From positions 16,916,501 through 16,980,500 of the forward strand of contig JAULJL010000011.1 of NCBI GenBank assembly GCA_030761205.1: a DNA stretch of 64,000 bases. Direction: 5' to 3'. Under the pieces are notes generated by a model, which saw nothing but the letters and a program-made list of their open reading frames with translations, made no database searches and was not told the DNA's origin. Each line of letters begins with the position of its first letter. Position 1 is the first letter of the stretch. This DNA is from Fremontodendron californicum. Lineage: Eukaryota > Streptophyta > Magnoliopsida > Malvales > Malvaceae. The position numbers and the translations under genes were made by a program. Of the stretch, positions 48,363-59,255 are shown in pieces.

Positions 48363-48445
48363 TTGACTTTTTCAGTAGTTGACTTTCTGGGGTTGACTTT
48401 TTCGGAGTTGACTTTTTCGGGGTTGACTTTTTTTCAAGTTTGACT
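48363..48445 (+). promoter_or_regulatory. Cluster of six W-box cores in E2 5' LTR
   Basis: Same six TTGACT words as in the other LTR, here upstream of the presumed promoter of E2. All other LTRs in the window keep a version (S1 ~5958-6030, S0 ~6981-7050, E1 ~17417-17470, S2 ~28449-28520, S3 ~50385-50482, E3 ~53013-53085). Confidence 0.6.
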
Positions 48446-48583
48446 TTTTGTGCTCTCCCTCTTAAACTAAGTCTCGGAGTACCACCTGCAGGATGAAAAC
48501 AGTTTTTTACACTTGGGAACATCAATATGGGAAGAAAACATACCTGTTTAGTGGTCCGGACAAAATTAGGTGTCTACAAGGAC

Positions 48584-50617
48584 CAATCCCATGCACTCCC
48601 TTGCTTGGCCTTTTGAGTGCCTACCCTTGGATGAGTTGTGCTCTTCCATTCTTGGTCATTGGATGAGGACAACATAAAAATGACATCTTGTAGATTAAAT
48701 CTATCCCTTAACATGTGTACTCAGCCCTTTTAGATGGCCTAAGCCATTGGATGAAAAGAGACAATCCCGTGCACTCCCTTGCTTGGCCGAATGGATGCCC
48801 ACCTTTGGATGAATTGTGCTCATCTTTTTTCTTCCATTCTTGGCCATTAGATGAGGGTTCTTTCATGACAAATAAAAATGTCATATTGGCATTTAAACTT
48901 CTCCATTGGATGGTGCGTTCAACTTTTCTACAAGGCACCTAAGCCATTGGATAAGGGGGGACCATTTGCAAGGTACTAGTGGTAGCATGTGAGCTTGATA
49001 GTGACTAAGGAATTAAATTAATCAAGTTTCCTTCTTTAATTCTATGATGGCTGATCAAAGGAGGCAAAATCCCAGCAATTCCTTCTTCTTTCATATTTTT
49101 CTTAATTACAAATTTGCCCTTTTCGATTTCTTCGGTAAAATAACCTTTTTGACCCCCGAACCTAAATAAATAGCAAACAGACTCCAAATTCAAATTTTCC
49201 TTTTTCAATACTTCTTAAATAATAAAAAATTGAATTCTGGAAGTTTTCAAAAAATTTCGAGTCCATTTGCTATTTATTTGGATTTATTTCCAAAATTGCC
49301 CCTTAATGCACCCGAACTTTTGTCATTTTGTAAACAAGCTCCGAATCTAGATTTTTCTTCACCAATCTCTTCCAAATAATTTAAAAGTGTGATCTGGAAG
49401 TTTTCATAATTTTAGGAACTCATTTGCTATTTTTTCGGGATTTATCTGCTTGAATTTTTGCATAGTGGACCCGAGATTTGGCCATTTTGCATACGAACTC
49501 CGAATCAAGATTTTATTTTACCAATATCTTCCAAATAATATCAGAATGAGATTTGCAAATTTTAAAAAAATTTGGAACTCATTTGCTATTTTTTTGGGAT
49601 TTATCCTTTTGAATTTCTGCATAGTAGACCCGGGATTTGGCCATTTTGCAAATGAACTTCGAATCTGGATTTTCTTTCATCAATACCTTCCAAATAATTT
49701 AAGAATGATATCTGCAAATTTTTAGAATTTTTGGAGCTCATTTACTATTTTTTCTGTATTTATCCTTTTGAATTTCTACATAGTGGATCCGGGAATTGGC
49801 TATTTTGCAAACGAACTCCGAATCAAGATTTTCATTCGCCAATCTCTTTGAAATGATTTAAAAATGAGATCTACAAATTTTCAGAATTTTTGGAGTTCAT
49901 TTGCTATTTTTCCCAAATTTTCCAATTTTCCAATTTTGCCTTCGAAGCCCGGTTTTGCTCAAAACAAGTTCGATTTTCAGAATTTCTTCAAACTGAGCCC
50001 TAGGATATTCTTGTTTAATCGCTCCTCATCAATTAGGGGCTTTAGTCTTACCGAATCGGGCCATTTCTGTAATTCTTCCAAATTTCACCGAAATCCACCA
50101 AAAACCGTAATTCTCGGTTTTCTTCCGAATTGACTTTTCTTTCATTCTTTTCCAAGTAGCTTTTCCGTTACCTATAGTCAATGCTTATCTTTCATTTGGG
50201 ACCTTCAATTTCAACCAATTTGATCGTTCAAGCACTTTTTCCCAAATTTCCCGAACTAGGGTTTCCTTTCTACTGAGATTCCGTAACCCAACTTCCGAAC
50301 TCCATATCTTTCAATGTAGACCTCAGATTATCAAAATTCTTTCACCATCTTTCAATTGAACTTCAAATATTTATTTTGAAAATGGATTGACTTTTTCAGT
50401 AGTTTACTTTTTGAGGTTGACTTTTCTAGGGTTGACTTTTTTTAGGTTGACTTTTTTGAGGTTGACTTTTTCGAGTTTGACTTTTTCTATCTACTTTCTT
50501 AGACTGAGTCTCGGAGTACCACCTGCAGGGTGAGAAAAACCTTTTTGCATTCTGAATCATCAATTTAGGAAGAAAACATACCTTATTTAGTGGTCCGGAC
50601 AAAATTAGGTGTCTACA
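48584..50617 (-). mobile_element. S3 right arm
   Basis: Resumes after the second AGGAC with CAATCCCATGCACTCCC, the word that follows AAGAGGAC in intact copies, and ends TGTCTACA at 50617. It contains three 159-bp-type units and the TTGACT cluster. Confidence 0.9.
49395..49915 (+). repeat. 159-bp tandem units in S3, about three copies
   Basis: Three successive units with GGACCCGAGATTTGGCCA-like cores (about 49470, 49630, 49790). The antisense frame 49450-49725 repeats FGHFANELRI-like words. Expansion relative to E2 explains part of the longer LTR. Confidence 0.8.
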
Positions 50618-50622
50618 ATGTC

Positions 50623-51614
50623 ATTGCATGTCATCTAGATTATATTCCATGTCATCTAGATTATATTATTTAGAATATGCCATGTCATTTAAAATATGCC
50701 ATGTCATTAAATCATTTTATTTAGAATATTTCAAGTTACTTAGGACATATTTATGTCATATAGAATATATCATGTCACTAAGGATATTTCATTTCATTTA
50801 GAATATATCATCTTACTTAGGATATTTCATTTCATATAAAATATGCTATGCCACTTAAATTATATCATATCATTTAGGTTGCATTACATTATCTAGACTT
50901 TGTTATATCATCTTTACTATGTCACACATATTCATATTTTTTTTTAAATGTTTTGAAAAAGATAATGATTTTTAAATAAAATAAAGATATTCTCCAGTTA
51001 AAATAATTCATGAGTTCTCTGCCGGGTTTGCTGGGGAGGATATCATCAATTATCATTAATAACGGAATATCTTCTCTAATACGAGAATGGTTCGGAAAAT
51101 TTTCCAAAGTAATAAAAATTCCTATATTTTGCCACGTTTGTTGGGGAATATAGGAAAATTTTGAATTAATAAATTCCGGATCATTTGCAATTAAAAATGA
51201 AATTATTTTTTCTTTAAATTGGGAATTAATTTAAAATGCCAAATCTAAAATCGACTTTTTACCGAGACTTGAGATAACACATGATTAATAAGGTACCGTT
51301 TTATACGGGCGTTATGGGGGTGCTAATCCTTCCCCACACGTAACCGAGTCCCGAACCCGCTTCTTTGATTTCTCTGGTTTAAAACGCGGACTTGAAATTG
51401 GTTTTAAAAATGTTTTACAAAATCGGTTTTAATAGGTGGCCGATCACACCTAGCCAAAAAAGATTGGTGGCGACTCCATGTCTTTTTTCGAGGTCATTTT
51501 CAAACCTTCATTTTTCAAGAGGAATTAAGTCGTCTTTTGCTCTGTTTTTCCAATGTCACGCTTAACGAGTAATAAAGTCTCGCGATGAGACTTGTTATTT
51601 TTTAGGTTGCGACA
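50623..51614 (+). mobile_element. E1 3' LTR, 3' arm (U3 end, R, U5)
   Basis: Resumes after the second ATGTC duplication in the same array, then passes the conserved GGTGCTAATCCTTCC box (about 51318) and the PBS-like TGGCGACTCC (51468-51477), and ends TTGCGACA at 51614. Both arms together give about 4.8 kb. Confidence 0.9.
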
Positions 51615-51619
51615 GGGAT

Positions 51620-52878
51620 ACTGCCTTATTTATTAAAAAATATCAATTTTCAAAAAGTTGAATGATCATGAATGTACAAATTGTCATTACAACATGAATG
51701 TATAACATGCATAATTAACATGGCATGGCAAGCAATTTATTATGACATGACAAAATTTAAATGACATAGCGAAAGGAATAAATGGCATGGAATATGAATC
51801 AAAGACATGGCATATGAATGACATGGCGCATGAATGGATAACATGGCATAAACTAAATGACATGACGTATGAATGAATGATATGTCATGTGAATGATATG
51901 GCATGACATGGCATGTGGATGAATGACATGGCATATGAATGATATGGCGTATGCATAAATGACATGACATAATCTAGATGACATGGCATGTGAATGGATG
52001 ACATTGCACATGGATGACATGGCACATGAATGACATGGCATAAACTAATGACATGACATATGGATGAATGACATGGCATGTCAATGGATGACATGGCATG
52101 TGAGTGAATGACATGGCATAATCTAGATGACATGGTATGTGAATGAATAACATGACATAATCTAGATGACATGGCATAATCTAGATGACATGGCATGCGA
52201 ATGAAGGACAGGACATATGAATGAATGACATAGTGTAAACTAAATGACATGACATATGGATCAATGACATGGCATGTGAATGGATGACATGGCATATGAA
52301 TAAATGACATGGCATGTGAATGGATGACATGACATATGAATGACATGGCATGGCATGTGAATAAATGACATGGCATGTGAATGGATGACAAGGCTCATGG
52401 ATGGATGACATGGCATGGCATGTGAATAAATGACATGGCATGTGAATGGATGACAAGGCTCATGGATGGATGACTTGGCACATGTATAAATGACATGGCA
52501 TACAAATGAATGACATGGCATAATCTAGATGACATGACATGTGAATGGATGACATGGCATATGAATGACATGGCACATGAATGACATGGCATAAACTAAA
52601 TGACATGACATATGGAAGAATGACATGGCATGTGAATGGATGACATGGCATACGGATGACATGGCACATGAATGAATGACATGGCATGCTAGACATGGCA
52701 AAATTTAATTATGGCAACATGAATATAAAATGACATCAACTTGGAATATTCATGGACATATATTTTCATGTGAGTAATTATACAAATAGCATATATCGAA
52801 AAATATTACCACACTCTACGGCAAACTCGGCAAAGCTTGGAAAATATTTCTTTCTTATGACATTTATATGATTCCGAA
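51620..52878. other. Flanking non-coding DNA between E1 and E3
   Basis: The start resembles the middle of a minus-oriented LTR of the same family (a GGGATA...CTTATTTATT stretch, then AAATGACATAGC words), so E1 probably inserted into yet another LTR. The end (about 52740-52878, with ACGGCAAACTCGGCAAAGC) is not recognised. Most of the interval is the 20-bp array. Confidence 0.55.
51700..52695. repeat. 20-bp satellite-like array
   Basis: About 1 kb of units close to GATGACATGGCATGTGAATG, with variants such as CATATGAATA. A longer unit containing GATGACAAGGCTCATGGATG is itself duplicated near 52380-52470. The several overlapping minus-strand frames (His/Cys/Ser/Met-rich) are artefacts of the array. 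The monomer resembles the degenerate AAATGACATGG repeats inside the LTRs. Confidence 0.92.
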
Positions 52879-55800
52879 TGTAGACATCTAATTTTGTCCA
52901 GACCACTAAATCAAGTATGTTTTCTTCCTAAATTGATGTTTCAGAATGCAAAAAGGATTTTCTCACCCTGCAGGTGGTACTTCAAGACTTAGTCTAAGAA
53001 GGCAAGCATAAAAAGTCAAACTTGAAAAAGTCAACCCCAAAAAAGTCAACCCTAAAAAGTCAATTACTAAAAAAGTCAACCCACTTTCATAATCAAGATT
53101 CAAAGTTCAATTGAAAAATGGTGAAAGAATGTTGATAATCCAAGGTCTACATTGAAAGATATGGAGTTCGAAAGTTGGGTTACGGGATTCAGTAGAAAGG
53201 AAACCATAATTCGATAAATTTAGGGAAAAGTGCTTAAAGATCAAATTGGTCAAAATTGGAGGTTCCAAGTGAAAGATAAGAACTGACTATGGGTAATGGA
53301 GAAGCTACTTGGAAGAAAAATCGAAGGAAAAGTCAATTTGGAAGAAAACCGAGAAATAGGGTTTTTAATGAATTTTGGTGAAATTGGGGAAAATTGCAGA
53401 AATGACCCGATTCGGTAAAACTAAAGCCCTTAATTGATTAGGAGTGATTAAACAAAGGATAGCCCAAGGCTCAGTTTGAAGAAATTCTGAGAAAAGAAAT
53501 TTCGAGAAAAATGGAAAAACAAGGAAATTCCCGATAGTCAAAAAAGGAAAAATCAAATCAGAGGGGAATTTGATCGTTAAAATTGGACATTTTCGGACCA
53601 ACTCCAATTCATTACATGAAAAAGGTCCAGAAAAAGCAAATCTGAAAATCAGACTTATTTTGAGCAAAATCGGGCTTCGGAAACAAAAGGGCAAAATTGG
53701 AAAATTTAGGAAAAATAGCAAACGAGCAGCAAAAATTACCAAAATTTTCAGATTTCATTCTTAAATCATTTTGGAGAGATTGGCGAAAAAAAATCTGGAC
53801 TCGGAGTTCGTTTGCAGAATGGCCAAATCTCAGGCCCACTATGCAAAAATTCAAGAGGATAAATCCTGAAAAAATAGCAAATGAGTTCCAAAATTCTGAA
53901 AATTTGTAGATCTCATTCTCAAATTATTTGGAAGAGATTAGCAAAAGAAAGTCTGGATTTGGAGTTCGTTTGCAAAATTGCCAAATCTGGGGTTCACTAT
54001 GAAGAAATTCAAGTAGATAAATCCCGAAAAAATAGCAAATAAGCTCCAAAAATTATGAAAACTTCCATATCGCACTTTTAATTTATTTGGAAGAGATTGG
54101 TGAAGAAAAATCTTGATACGAAGATCGTTTAAAGAAAGGTAAAAGTTCGGGTACACAAAAGGGTAATTTTGGAAGAAAAAATCCAAAAAAGAATAGCAAA
54201 TGAACTCGAAAATTTATGAAAATTTCCAGAATTCAATAAAATATTATTTTGAAAGTATTGAAAAAAAAAATTTGAATCTGGAGTCCGTTTTCTATTTATT
54301 TAGGTTCGGGGGTCAAAAAGGTCATTTTATCGAAGAAACTGAAAAAGGGCTTTCCTTGCAATGGAATTGGGCTGGACTTTAAGAGGAAAATCAGCCAAGC
54401 CCATGATGGAGATTAATTTTGCTGAGCCAGTTCATCTAAGGGCAAAGAGAGAAGAAGAAGGTAGTTATTTTTGTGATCAAGCCTTTGAATTTGCAACACA
54501 TGGACCAATGGTTGGAGAGGCATGATGTCATATTTATGATCCTATTTATGATGCCATCTCCATGACATCATATATTTAGGGGCTGGTTATTCTAATCTAT
54601 GGTGAAAATTTTACATAGAAAGCATCTTGAAGTGATAGGCATTGGATGAAAAAAAAAACTGTCTTGCTTCTAGAAGAATGCCATTCAGCCAAGGCTAATA
54701 TGAAGGGGGCTAAGCAATTTTTTCACAAGTTTTAGAGGCTGGAAAAGAGACAGTAGCTAGGGAGAAAAGGAGAAAAAAAGAAAGGAAAAAGAGATGAGAA
54801 AAAAAGAGAAGGAAAAGAAAGGTTTTGGCTTGATTTCTTCTTGATTTGGAAAGCTAGAGCAAGGTAGCTATGGTCTTTCAAGGTTTTTTCATATTTTGTT
54901 GACATGATTTTGCTTTTTTGTTTGATATTTTTTCCTTTTTATGAAATAAACTTGTTTCTAAAGAGATACTATTTTTTTTTAAAAGAAAATAGAAAAACAA
55001 CAAGTTTTCATCCTTGTTTTTACAATATCCGAATGGTTTTCTTGTTTGTTGATTTGCTTTTGGATTTTGTTCATGAGTTTTGTTGTGGTAGGTTAGCTTA
55101 CTTGTGCCAGATTAGCTTGATTTGTGGTAGGTTAGCTTGATTGTGGTAGTTTAGCAATATACCATGCTATGTGTTTGTGGAAATACCATGCTAAGTCTAT
55201 AAGACCATTCAGCCATGACATGTAGAAATTACCATGTTTGCATTTTTTTGTGTGTTAACTTGCTTAGTATGCTTCCATTTATGTTTACATGTTTAGATCA
55301 TGCCATGTGTTTGTTATATTGTCATTGATATGTTCATGAGTTATATTAGTCACTATATTTGCATTATTATCATGTTTGCTACCATGTGTTTGTGTTATTT
55401 GCTAGCTAGGATTATACCATGATTTTTGAGGACCATTCGTCCAACATGACCCCTTTTGATTTGTGGATGCCTTTACAATTTGTTTAGTTGATTGGTTAGC
55501 ATTTCATGCCATAACATTGTGCATTTTGATTTGGTTTGCCATGTGTTTGTGTTATTGGCTAGATAGGATTGCATTAGGTCATTTAGTGGCCATTCGGCCT
55601 TTGCATATGCTTCTTCCTTGTGTGTGCATTTGTTGCTTTGCATTACTACGCCATGAGATTGTGTATTAGTTGCTGTTTGTTCATGCATTCGTTTTAGGTT
55701 TATTGGTCATTATATGTTCATGACATTTTCATGCATTCTCATGACATTTTAGGTCTAGGCATCTTAATATTGCCATGCATATTCCCATGTATATTAGGTC

Positions 55801-58292
55801 TAGAATCATATTGGTATTGCCATGCATTGCTATGCTATTTAGGTCTTAGGTCACTTTGTATTGCCATGCATTTCATGTCATTTTAGGTCTAAGTCTCATT
55901 TGCATTATTATGGATCTCATACATACATAGGTTAGCATTACATTTATTACCATGCAAATTCATGCTAGGCATTAGGTTATTTTAAATTGCCATGCATTTC
56001 CCACATCATTTACATTTTAAATCATGCATTTCATGCATTCAATTGGCTGTATGTTCATGCATCTCATGTCATGCCACATGATTTATGACTTAGGCCAATC
56101 AATTGCTCAAAGTCATGCTCACTTGAGCATACTTGTGGAAAATTAAAGAGTTATCAAATTGATTATTCTATCTTTGTGATTTTTTTTTTACTTAGCCAAT
56201 TTTTGTCTAAATTTTTAGATGTTTTAGCTACTATTTGTAGGTTCTTAGGAGAGTCTCCAACATTTTTACTTTGATTTTTAAATAATTTTATCAAAGGCAA
56301 AAAAAATGTGTTTTGGCAAAACAGTTTTTCACCCAGTACTTGGACTTTCCCGATTTTTCTGAGAAGTCATCTTTAATAAAAAAATTAAGCCAATTTTTTC
56401 TCATGTAGTTTTACATGTTCTAAGTCTCCTGTATTTTTTTTATAGTTTTTTGAAATTTTAAAAATAGGTAAAAAATCATGATTTAAAACTGGATAGTAGA
56501 GGCATATTTGAATTCAAAAGAAAAACAATTGTTGAATTTGGCTAAGGCATTTAGAGAGGTTGGTAAGGAACTTTAGCTATTGTCCTAGCTTGGTTTTTAG
56601 ACTATTTTAAACTTTAAAAATGAATTTATAAACCCCAGGTTAAGGGTGGTCAAGTCCGTGATTTTAAACTTAGGAAATTAGAGCCATTTTTAAAAGGGAT
56701 TCAGCTAAGAGATTTTATTATCCAAGATTTTCAAAATTGTTTTCAAACAATCACAAAGTTCTTTTTTGGTTTTAGAAAATTTGATTTGATGTCTTTTCCT
56801 AAGGTAGCTGGATATCTTTTTAGATATACGGATTTCCTTATTCAAAGGAAAAATATACACTTTCATGCATTGCATTTTCCATATTCATGCATATTGTATA
56901 ATATATGATTTTTTTTGCTATGATAATTTTTATGGTATTGTTATTATTTTGATTTATATTTTTTGGTGTTATGTTGTTTGTTATATGGTTTTGAATATTT
57001 TATGCTATTCTATGCTTTTTATTTAGCCATTTATTTTTGTCATATTATTTAGCATATACGATGTTCATGCATTACTATTTTTATTTTTATTTTCATGCAT
57101 ATTTCATGATAGCATTATTTTATGTTTTATGTCATTTCATGTCACTTAGGACATTTCATTTCATTTAGGATATTTTATTTCATTTAGAATATCATGTCAT
57201 TTAAATCATATCATTTAATTTAGAATATACCATGTTACTTAGGTTATTTCCTTTCATATAGAATATATTATGTCACTTAGGACATTTCATTTCATTTAAG
57301 ATATTTCATTTCATTTAGAAAATCATGTCATTTAATCATATCATTTCATTTAGAATATCTCATGTTACTTAGGTTATTTCATTTCATATAGAATATATTT
57401 TGTTACTTAGGTCATTTCATTTCATTTAGGATATGTCATTTCATGTCATTTAGAATATTATGTTATTTAAATCATTTCATTTCATTTAGAATATGCAATG
57501 CCATTTAAATTATATCATATCATTTAGGTTGCATTATATTATCTAGACTTTGCTATACCATCTTTATTATGTTATACATATTCATATGTATATTTTTTTT
57601 AAAATGTTTTTAAAAAGACAATGATCTTCAATAAAATAGAGATGAATACCGAGTTAAAATAATTTATGAGTTCTCTTCCGGGTTTGCTGGGGAGGATATC
57701 ATCAATTATCATTAAGAACGGAATATCTTCTTTACAATGAAAATGATTCGAAATTTTTTCCAAAGTAATACAAATTTCTATATTTTGCCACGTTTGTTGG
57801 GAAATATAGAAAAATTTTGAATTAATAAATTTTGGATTATTTTCAATTAAAAAATGGAATTATTTTTCTTTAAATTGGGAATTGATTTAAAATACCAAAT
57901 TTAAAACCAACTTTTTTACCGAGACTTGAGATAACACACGATTAATAAGGTACTGTTTTATACGGGCGTTGTGGGGGTGCTAATCCTTCCTCGCACGTAA
58001 CGAGTCCCGAACCCGATTCTTCAATTTTCTCTGGTTTATAACGCAGACTTGAAATTGGTTTTAAAAATGTTTTATTAATTTTAATAATGTTTTACAAAAC
58101 CGGTTTTAATAGTTGCCGATCACACCTAACTAAAAAAGATTCGTGGCCACTCCATATCTTTTTCAAGGTCATTTTCAAAACCTTAATTTTTCAAGAGGAA
58201 TTAAGTCGACTTTTCCTCGGTTTTTTTTTTAATGTCACGCTTGACTAATATAAAGTCTTGCGATGAGACTTGTTATTTTTTATGTTGTGACA
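52879..58292 (+). mobile_element. E3 5' LTR
   Basis: Starts TGTAGACATCTAATTTTGTC and ends TGTTGTGACA, 5414 bp, followed by the PBS. It holds AAAGTCAAC repeats (53013-53085), 159-bp-type units (about 53600-54190), a U3 array of CATTTCATTTCATTTAGAAT words (about 57130-57540) and the conserved box (about 57970-58005). The PBS-like word near the end is mutated (TGGCCACTCC). Confidence 0.92.
57130..57545 (+). repeat. Degenerate U3 array in the E3 LTR
   Basis: TTTCATTTCATTTAGAATAT and TGTCACTTAGGACATTTC words repeat loosely. Equivalent arrays occur in every LTR (about 1900-2370, 21780-22000, 23740-24000, 50620-50880). S3 integrated in the E1 version. Confidence 0.8.
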
Positions 58293-58295
58293 GCT

Positions 58296-58313
58296 TGGCG
58301 ACTCCACTGGGGA
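58296..58313 (+). other. E3 primer-binding site, tRNA-Arg
   Basis: TGGCGACTCCACTGGGGA, one G-to-A mismatch from the E2 site, three bases after the LTR end. Confidence 0.9.
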
Positions 58314-59250
58314 CATTTAGAGAGTTAGGCTTAGAATTAGTCGTATGTTATCAAAGTCTCGGTTTTGTTGGTTTATTTGGTGTTTAAATTTAATTCCCAT
58401 ATTTTTTAAATAATAAGGAGAATTTTGAAAATAATAAATTGTTTTAAATATGTCCATATTCATATGCATACATATTATTATTGTTCTCTAGTTATTTTGT
58501 TGTATATAGTTATTCTTTGCCTAATTAATGCTTTACATTGTTTGTTGTTGTTAGGGCATTTAGAATAAGGGATGTAGAATAGGTGGTGAAAGGTTTGTTA
58601 TTTCTCCTCACACACTACACATGCATTTGCATATCATGAGCCCTATACGGGTTTCGTCCTTTTAGGTGGGAGAAAAGTAACTAAGCCTTCATGATTAACA
58701 ATCCGCATAGGCTAGTGAAACACTTCCAGAGTACTAAATTACCTAAGCCTTCGTGATTAACAATCTGCATGGGCTAGGGAAATACACTCTAACGAATTGA
58801 ACCCGCTTTTATCGAGGTGTCTTACTAGCCTTCACCGGCGACAGTGAGGAACAATTCGGGGCTTTTAGAACTGATTCACCTTCATATAGTAAACCTAGAC
58901 GAAGCCATGCCGGATTTTCGATTAGATATCCCGAAGTTAAGAACAGATGGAGGAATATTTCCAATCCTTTTACCTTCTATTCTACTTTTCGAATAAGTTT
59001 ATTTTTGAAAATCGGGCAACGATGAACGTACTCACAATGCCCGTAATAAGTGTTGGTGTTTTGTCCCAAGGGTGTTATAATGCCGAAATTTTGTTGGCAT
59101 CCTCAAGGATAATTATTGACTTGAATTATATGTTTTTTTGTATTATTCAAGTTTATTCCCGTTACTAATTCAATTTTTTTTTTTTTTTGCATTTCATCAT
59201 TTTTGCATATGGAAGGTTATTGCTCTCGGGATAATATTCAACCAAAAGGG
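58314..59250 (+). other. E3 leader with module and hairpin
   Basis: One copy of the leader module (about 58470-59050), ending in a hairpin relic at 59013-59043 (CGGGCAACGATGAACGTAC, the 3' arm damaged by a small insertion). No supportable ORF; a 73-codon frame at 58947 overlaps the conserved non-coding module and is rejected. Confidence 0.7.
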
Positions 59251-59255
59251 CTTCC

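Larger units (their letters stand above)
30083..48578 (-). mobile_element. E2, complete young gag-only LTR retrotransposon
   Basis: Complete element in minus orientation, 18,496 bp, flanked by AGGAC (30078-30082 and 48579-48583). In its own sense: 5' LTR (48578-43963), PBS, leader with a perfect palindrome, ORF A, gag, 4.6-kb 3' UTR with minisatellites, PPT, 3' LTR (34697-30083). Internal region 9265 bp. I find two intact Gag-type frames and no pro, RT, RNase H or integrase, so it must depend on enzymes supplied in trans. It combines the LTR size of a LARD with a coding gag as in TR-GAG elements. Near-identical LTRs and intact signals indicate very recent transposition. Confidence 0.95.
43963..48578 (-). 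mobile_element. E2 5' LTR (right copy on the plus strand)
   Basis: 4616 bp, the partner of 30083-34697, and the source of the element's transcript, which would run leftwards through the PBS at 43959-43942. No TATA box or start site can be fixed by eye. Confidence 0.97.
21055..50617 (-). mobile_element. S3, solo LTR interrupted by S2 and E2
   Basis: Arms 21055-23002, 28656-30082 and 48584-50617 join to about 5.4 kb of minus-oriented LTR with no internal region. It is flanked by ATGTC (21050-21054 and 50618-50622). Its first ~65 bases (TGTCGATACGTGATCCCG...) do not match the TGTCGCAACC start of the other LTRs, but from the CGACTTAATTCCTCTT word onward the match is good. The other end is the usual TGTCTACA. 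Confidence 0.9.
7183..51614 (+). mobile_element. E1, gag-only LTR retrotransposon (old, interrupted, 5' end outside window)
   Basis: This is the outermost element: partial 5' LTR, PBS, leader, broken gag, long 3' UTR with minisatellites, PPT and a 3' LTR split by S3. Net internal length (7648-17266) is about 9.6 kb, close to the 9.3 kb of E2, and the order of parts is the same. No protease, RT, RNase H or integrase motif is seen, so the type is non-autonomous. The surviving 465 bp of the 5' LTR differ from the 3' LTR at many sites, so it is much older than E2. GGGAT at 51615-51619 is the expected 3' target duplication; its partner is outside the window. Confidence 0.85.

Noticed and set aside
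30083..48578. Tandem segmental duplication as an explanation of the two 4.6-kb copies
   Set aside because: TG...CA ends, PBS and PPT at the inner edges and AGGAC at the outer edges identify them as LTRs of one element.
51740..52696. Many overlapping minus-strand frames rich in MPCH-SF-CHVIH
   Set aside because: They arise in all phases from the 20-bp array; the period is not a multiple of three, so the apparent repeats come from frame rotation, not selection.
58947..59168. 73-codon open frame in the E3 leader
   Set aside because: It overlaps the leader module conserved as non-coding in E1 and E2, where the frame is not kept.
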